This document shows positions 61,795 to 64,000 of a DNA stretch of 64,000 bases, piece after piece (the first letter of the stretch is position 1; every line of letters begins with the position of its first letter). Source of the DNA: Quillaja saponaria (lineage: Eukaryota > Streptophyta > Magnoliopsida > Fabales > Quillajaceae); assembly GCA_029379385.1 (NCBI GenBank), contig CM055607.1, positions 11,346,001 through 11,410,000 of the forward strand, read 5' to 3'. The position numbers and the translations under genes are program-made. The notes under the pieces are model-generated. The model ran no database searches and was not told where the DNA came from. It was given only the letters and a program-made list of their open reading frames with translations.

Positions 61795-63662
61795 TCAGTT
61801 TGAAGCTGAGGAGAACTGGTAAGAAGCATAGGAAAGAGTGCCCATGTCCCAGCTATGGTGGACAAGTTTCTCCTTTGCATTTTCAGCACCAACAGCACCT
61901 ATCGCCATATGTAATGGGTAAAAGTGATCTGGTAGGTGTTGTGTCATTTTTGCAGATGGCGCATCTACAAGAAGAATTTAAGTAAGCTAACAAGAAAACT
62001 GTGATTTAATGCCTAAACAATAAAGATTAAAAGGAACCCCTCCAAAACTTGTTTTCCCTTTTGTCCCCTTTCTGAGAGGGGAGGGGCGGCAGGGAGGGCT
62101 GAGATTTCCTAATAAAAATCTCATCATATGCAGAGCTCAAACTACTGATCAACATTTCGACTAAATTAAGGTACCTTGTAGTTTTGATCATAAGAAGATG
62201 AAAGAATCCTAGCCATTTACTTATTTTATTTAGCAGGATCATGCGCCATCCACCAAATTATGTCAAATTAGGTTGCTCTAATGATCTTCAGCAAAGCTTG
62301 TTAAAAAGTCTAAAAGGAAAAAAAAAGAAAAAAAAAGAAAAAAGGGTATAAGATAACATGAGGACCAGAAATCAAACACCTTCCATCAAGAAGAGTATTT
62401 TAAACTAAGTGTCAAATCCCTTTCCCAAGAAGGAATAGAGTCGCTGTGCCTTTCAAGTGCCTTCAGGTTATGAGTAGCACTTCCAGAACCAATTATCAGA
62501 ACACCCTCATCCTTAAGAGGAGCCAGTGCCTTTCCCAAGTTGTAGTGATAAGTACCATCTTTGTCTGATGAAACAGAGAGTTGACACACTGGAATGTCAG
62601 CCTCAGGATACATCAACATAAGAGGGACCCAATCACCATGATCAAGCCCACGTTTTTTATCTTCATCGACACCCTCAAATCCAGCATGGAGCAATTCCTT
62701 CACCTACTTTGCCAAGGCTGGAGCTCCTGGTGCTGGATACTTCAAATGTAAAAGGGAAAATAAGATATCCCTATAAACATTACCCAAGAGTAGAGCAATA
62801 GTTCTTTGCAGAAGTTTGCACCCGTGAAAAACTAACAAAATATCCCTCAATAACTTCTTGTGCATTTGTTTCTCAAGAAACACAACGTTGAAAACTCAAA
62901 TTTCTTTGTAGTTGTAAAGTTATATCAATTATTTTTTTTTTAATACATTACATCCAAAAAATTTAAATGAGCTGAAAATTTGTATAGATGATCACCATGT
63001 TGAAAACTTAATATCCAATTTTGAAATCATAAAATAAAATAAAAAACAATTATTATTTATTTTTGCACTTCATATGCATATAAAATGATTCCTCCTCTAT
63101 TGATGATTACAATATTATTAATTCAACAAGAAAATTCAAAGTAAGAATCTTCAATACTTTGGTGGATATCTTCATTACCAGATAACTTGGCCAATAAGCT
63201 AATTCTTCCTGTTCAACAAACACTGCCAAGCAAAACCTAATTATCACCCACCAACCCTCAAAAACACGAGCACGCTCACCTAACTTTATACTTATTATTT
63301 TCTTTTCACCTACCCTATTGATCTAAGTTTCACATTAATTCTATGATTTAGCTTGACCCTCTACTAATATGAATTATTACTAATAGAAGTCGTGCATTTC
63401 CCAAGTTCAATTAACAGAGATTGCAGAGTCCAAACCTGATACATGACTTTGGGAAGCCATAGAAGTCGTAGATGGTATCGTTGTGATCAACAATGTTGAC
63501 GGAAGGAATGGCAGTATCCCAATACGTAGAGATGACAAGAATCGAATTGGGTCTCTGGGAAAACACCTCCTTCCACTGACTTAAGGAAATGGTCGCCGGA
63601 ATCTAGTCGTCTATTCACAACGTCCGTGCTCCATGGGATATGTAGAACGTGTAGATGGCCAT
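61795..63662 (-). pseudogene. LigB-type extradiol dioxygenase (DODA-like) pseudogene, three exons
   Basis: Exon 1 (63662-63436): MAIYTFYISHGARTL, then TGA and, four codons on, TAG where serines are expected, then [34 protein letters not shown] and a one-base loss before the donor. Exon 2 (62745-62380): [69 protein letters not shown], then frameshift and a stop. Its acceptor reads ACAT instead of ACAG. Exon 3 (61964-61795): APSAKMTQHLPDHFYPLHMA, HHSWDMGTLSYASYQF and stop, intact. Functional relatives cleave catechols such as DOPA; iron-site residues of the family (SHG, DHG, HNL/H) are still visible. At least six independent lesions make it non-functional. Confidence 0.85.
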
Positions 63663-64000
63663 CCCTCTTCTGACAAAAGTTCTGAACTTCTCATATTACA
63701 AGAGAACAAAACTAGAGATATTTTAAGTTTATTTGTTTTTTCTTTTTTGAAGTAGAAGGTGAACACATAAAAAAAGTCTGATCAATTAATTTTATCAAAT
63801 TCTTAAATTAAGGACTCAATTTTATAAAAAGACTTTAATAAGAAACAATAAATGCTCGATCAAGAAAGAATCGTTTAAAATTTTAAAAAATGATATAATT
63901 CTAACAAACAAAAGAGTTCACATGTTATCTTACATATTACAATAAAAGAATTAGCAGTTTTCTTTTTTGGTGTCAGTCTTTCACCAATAGAACCTCCTCA
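63663..64000. other. AT-rich right edge of the window
   Basis: Upstream of the dioxygenase pseudogene; no feature recognised. Confidence 0.4.

Overview
The window is nuclear DNA from a eudicot plant. Its genes carry GT-AG introns, the intergenic DNA is AT-rich, and the proteins belong to plant families: PLS-type PPR, ZF-HD, class III peroxidase, ASHH3-type SET and MS1-like PHD. It also holds plant RTE and L1 LINEs, a hAT element and a nuclear insert of plastid ycf2. The species cannot be named from the sequence alone.

Layout: an intronless E-type PPR gene (696-2336, +). An ER-type small heat-shock gene (about 3642-4254, -) has heat-shock elements in its promoter. An intronless ANTH clathrin-assembly gene follows (about 5406-6570, -). 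From 6.6 to 11.4 kb there are only exon-like fragments and a plastid ycf2 insert. From 11.4 to 17.9 kb lie two tandem, 5'-truncated RTE LINE copies; the second is split by a 1.44-kb hAT element with an exact 8-bp target duplication. At 18.4 kb is a broken piece of a class-I release factor. A six-exon plastid-type alpha/beta hydrolase occupies 19.5-22.7 kb (-). A candidate Pack-MULE carrying an importin-5 fragment (22.9-24.2 kb) and a full-length but dead RTE LINE (24.4-27.6 kb) come next.

The right half is more genic: ALKBH6 (29539-32322, +, 7 exons), ASHH3-type H3K36 methyltransferase (34041-39749, +, 12 exons), an MS1/MMD1-like PHD-finger gene (41755-46298, +, 5 exons), peroxidase 47 (47329-49911, +, 4 exons), an SFT2-type Golgi membrane protein (51738-56821, +, 6 exons, with an L1 remnant in its last intron), a zinc-finger homeodomain gene (58944-59690, -) and two decayed copies of a LigB/DODA extradiol dioxygenase gene (60.8-63.7 kb, -). 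All exon chains given close in frame by hand arithmetic, except where a frameshift is reported.

The genes do not form one pathway; this is an ordinary chromosomal neighbourhood. The PPR, ANTH and PHD genes most resemble Arabidopsis genes I recall as At1g33350, At1g33340 and At1g33420, which suggests conserved gene order. Three otherwise intact genes (sHSP, ANTH, PRX47) each contain exactly one extra base that breaks the frame. This is either an assembly indel problem or real pseudogenisation. The most unusual item is the inverted-repeat element that has captured importin-5 coding sequence.
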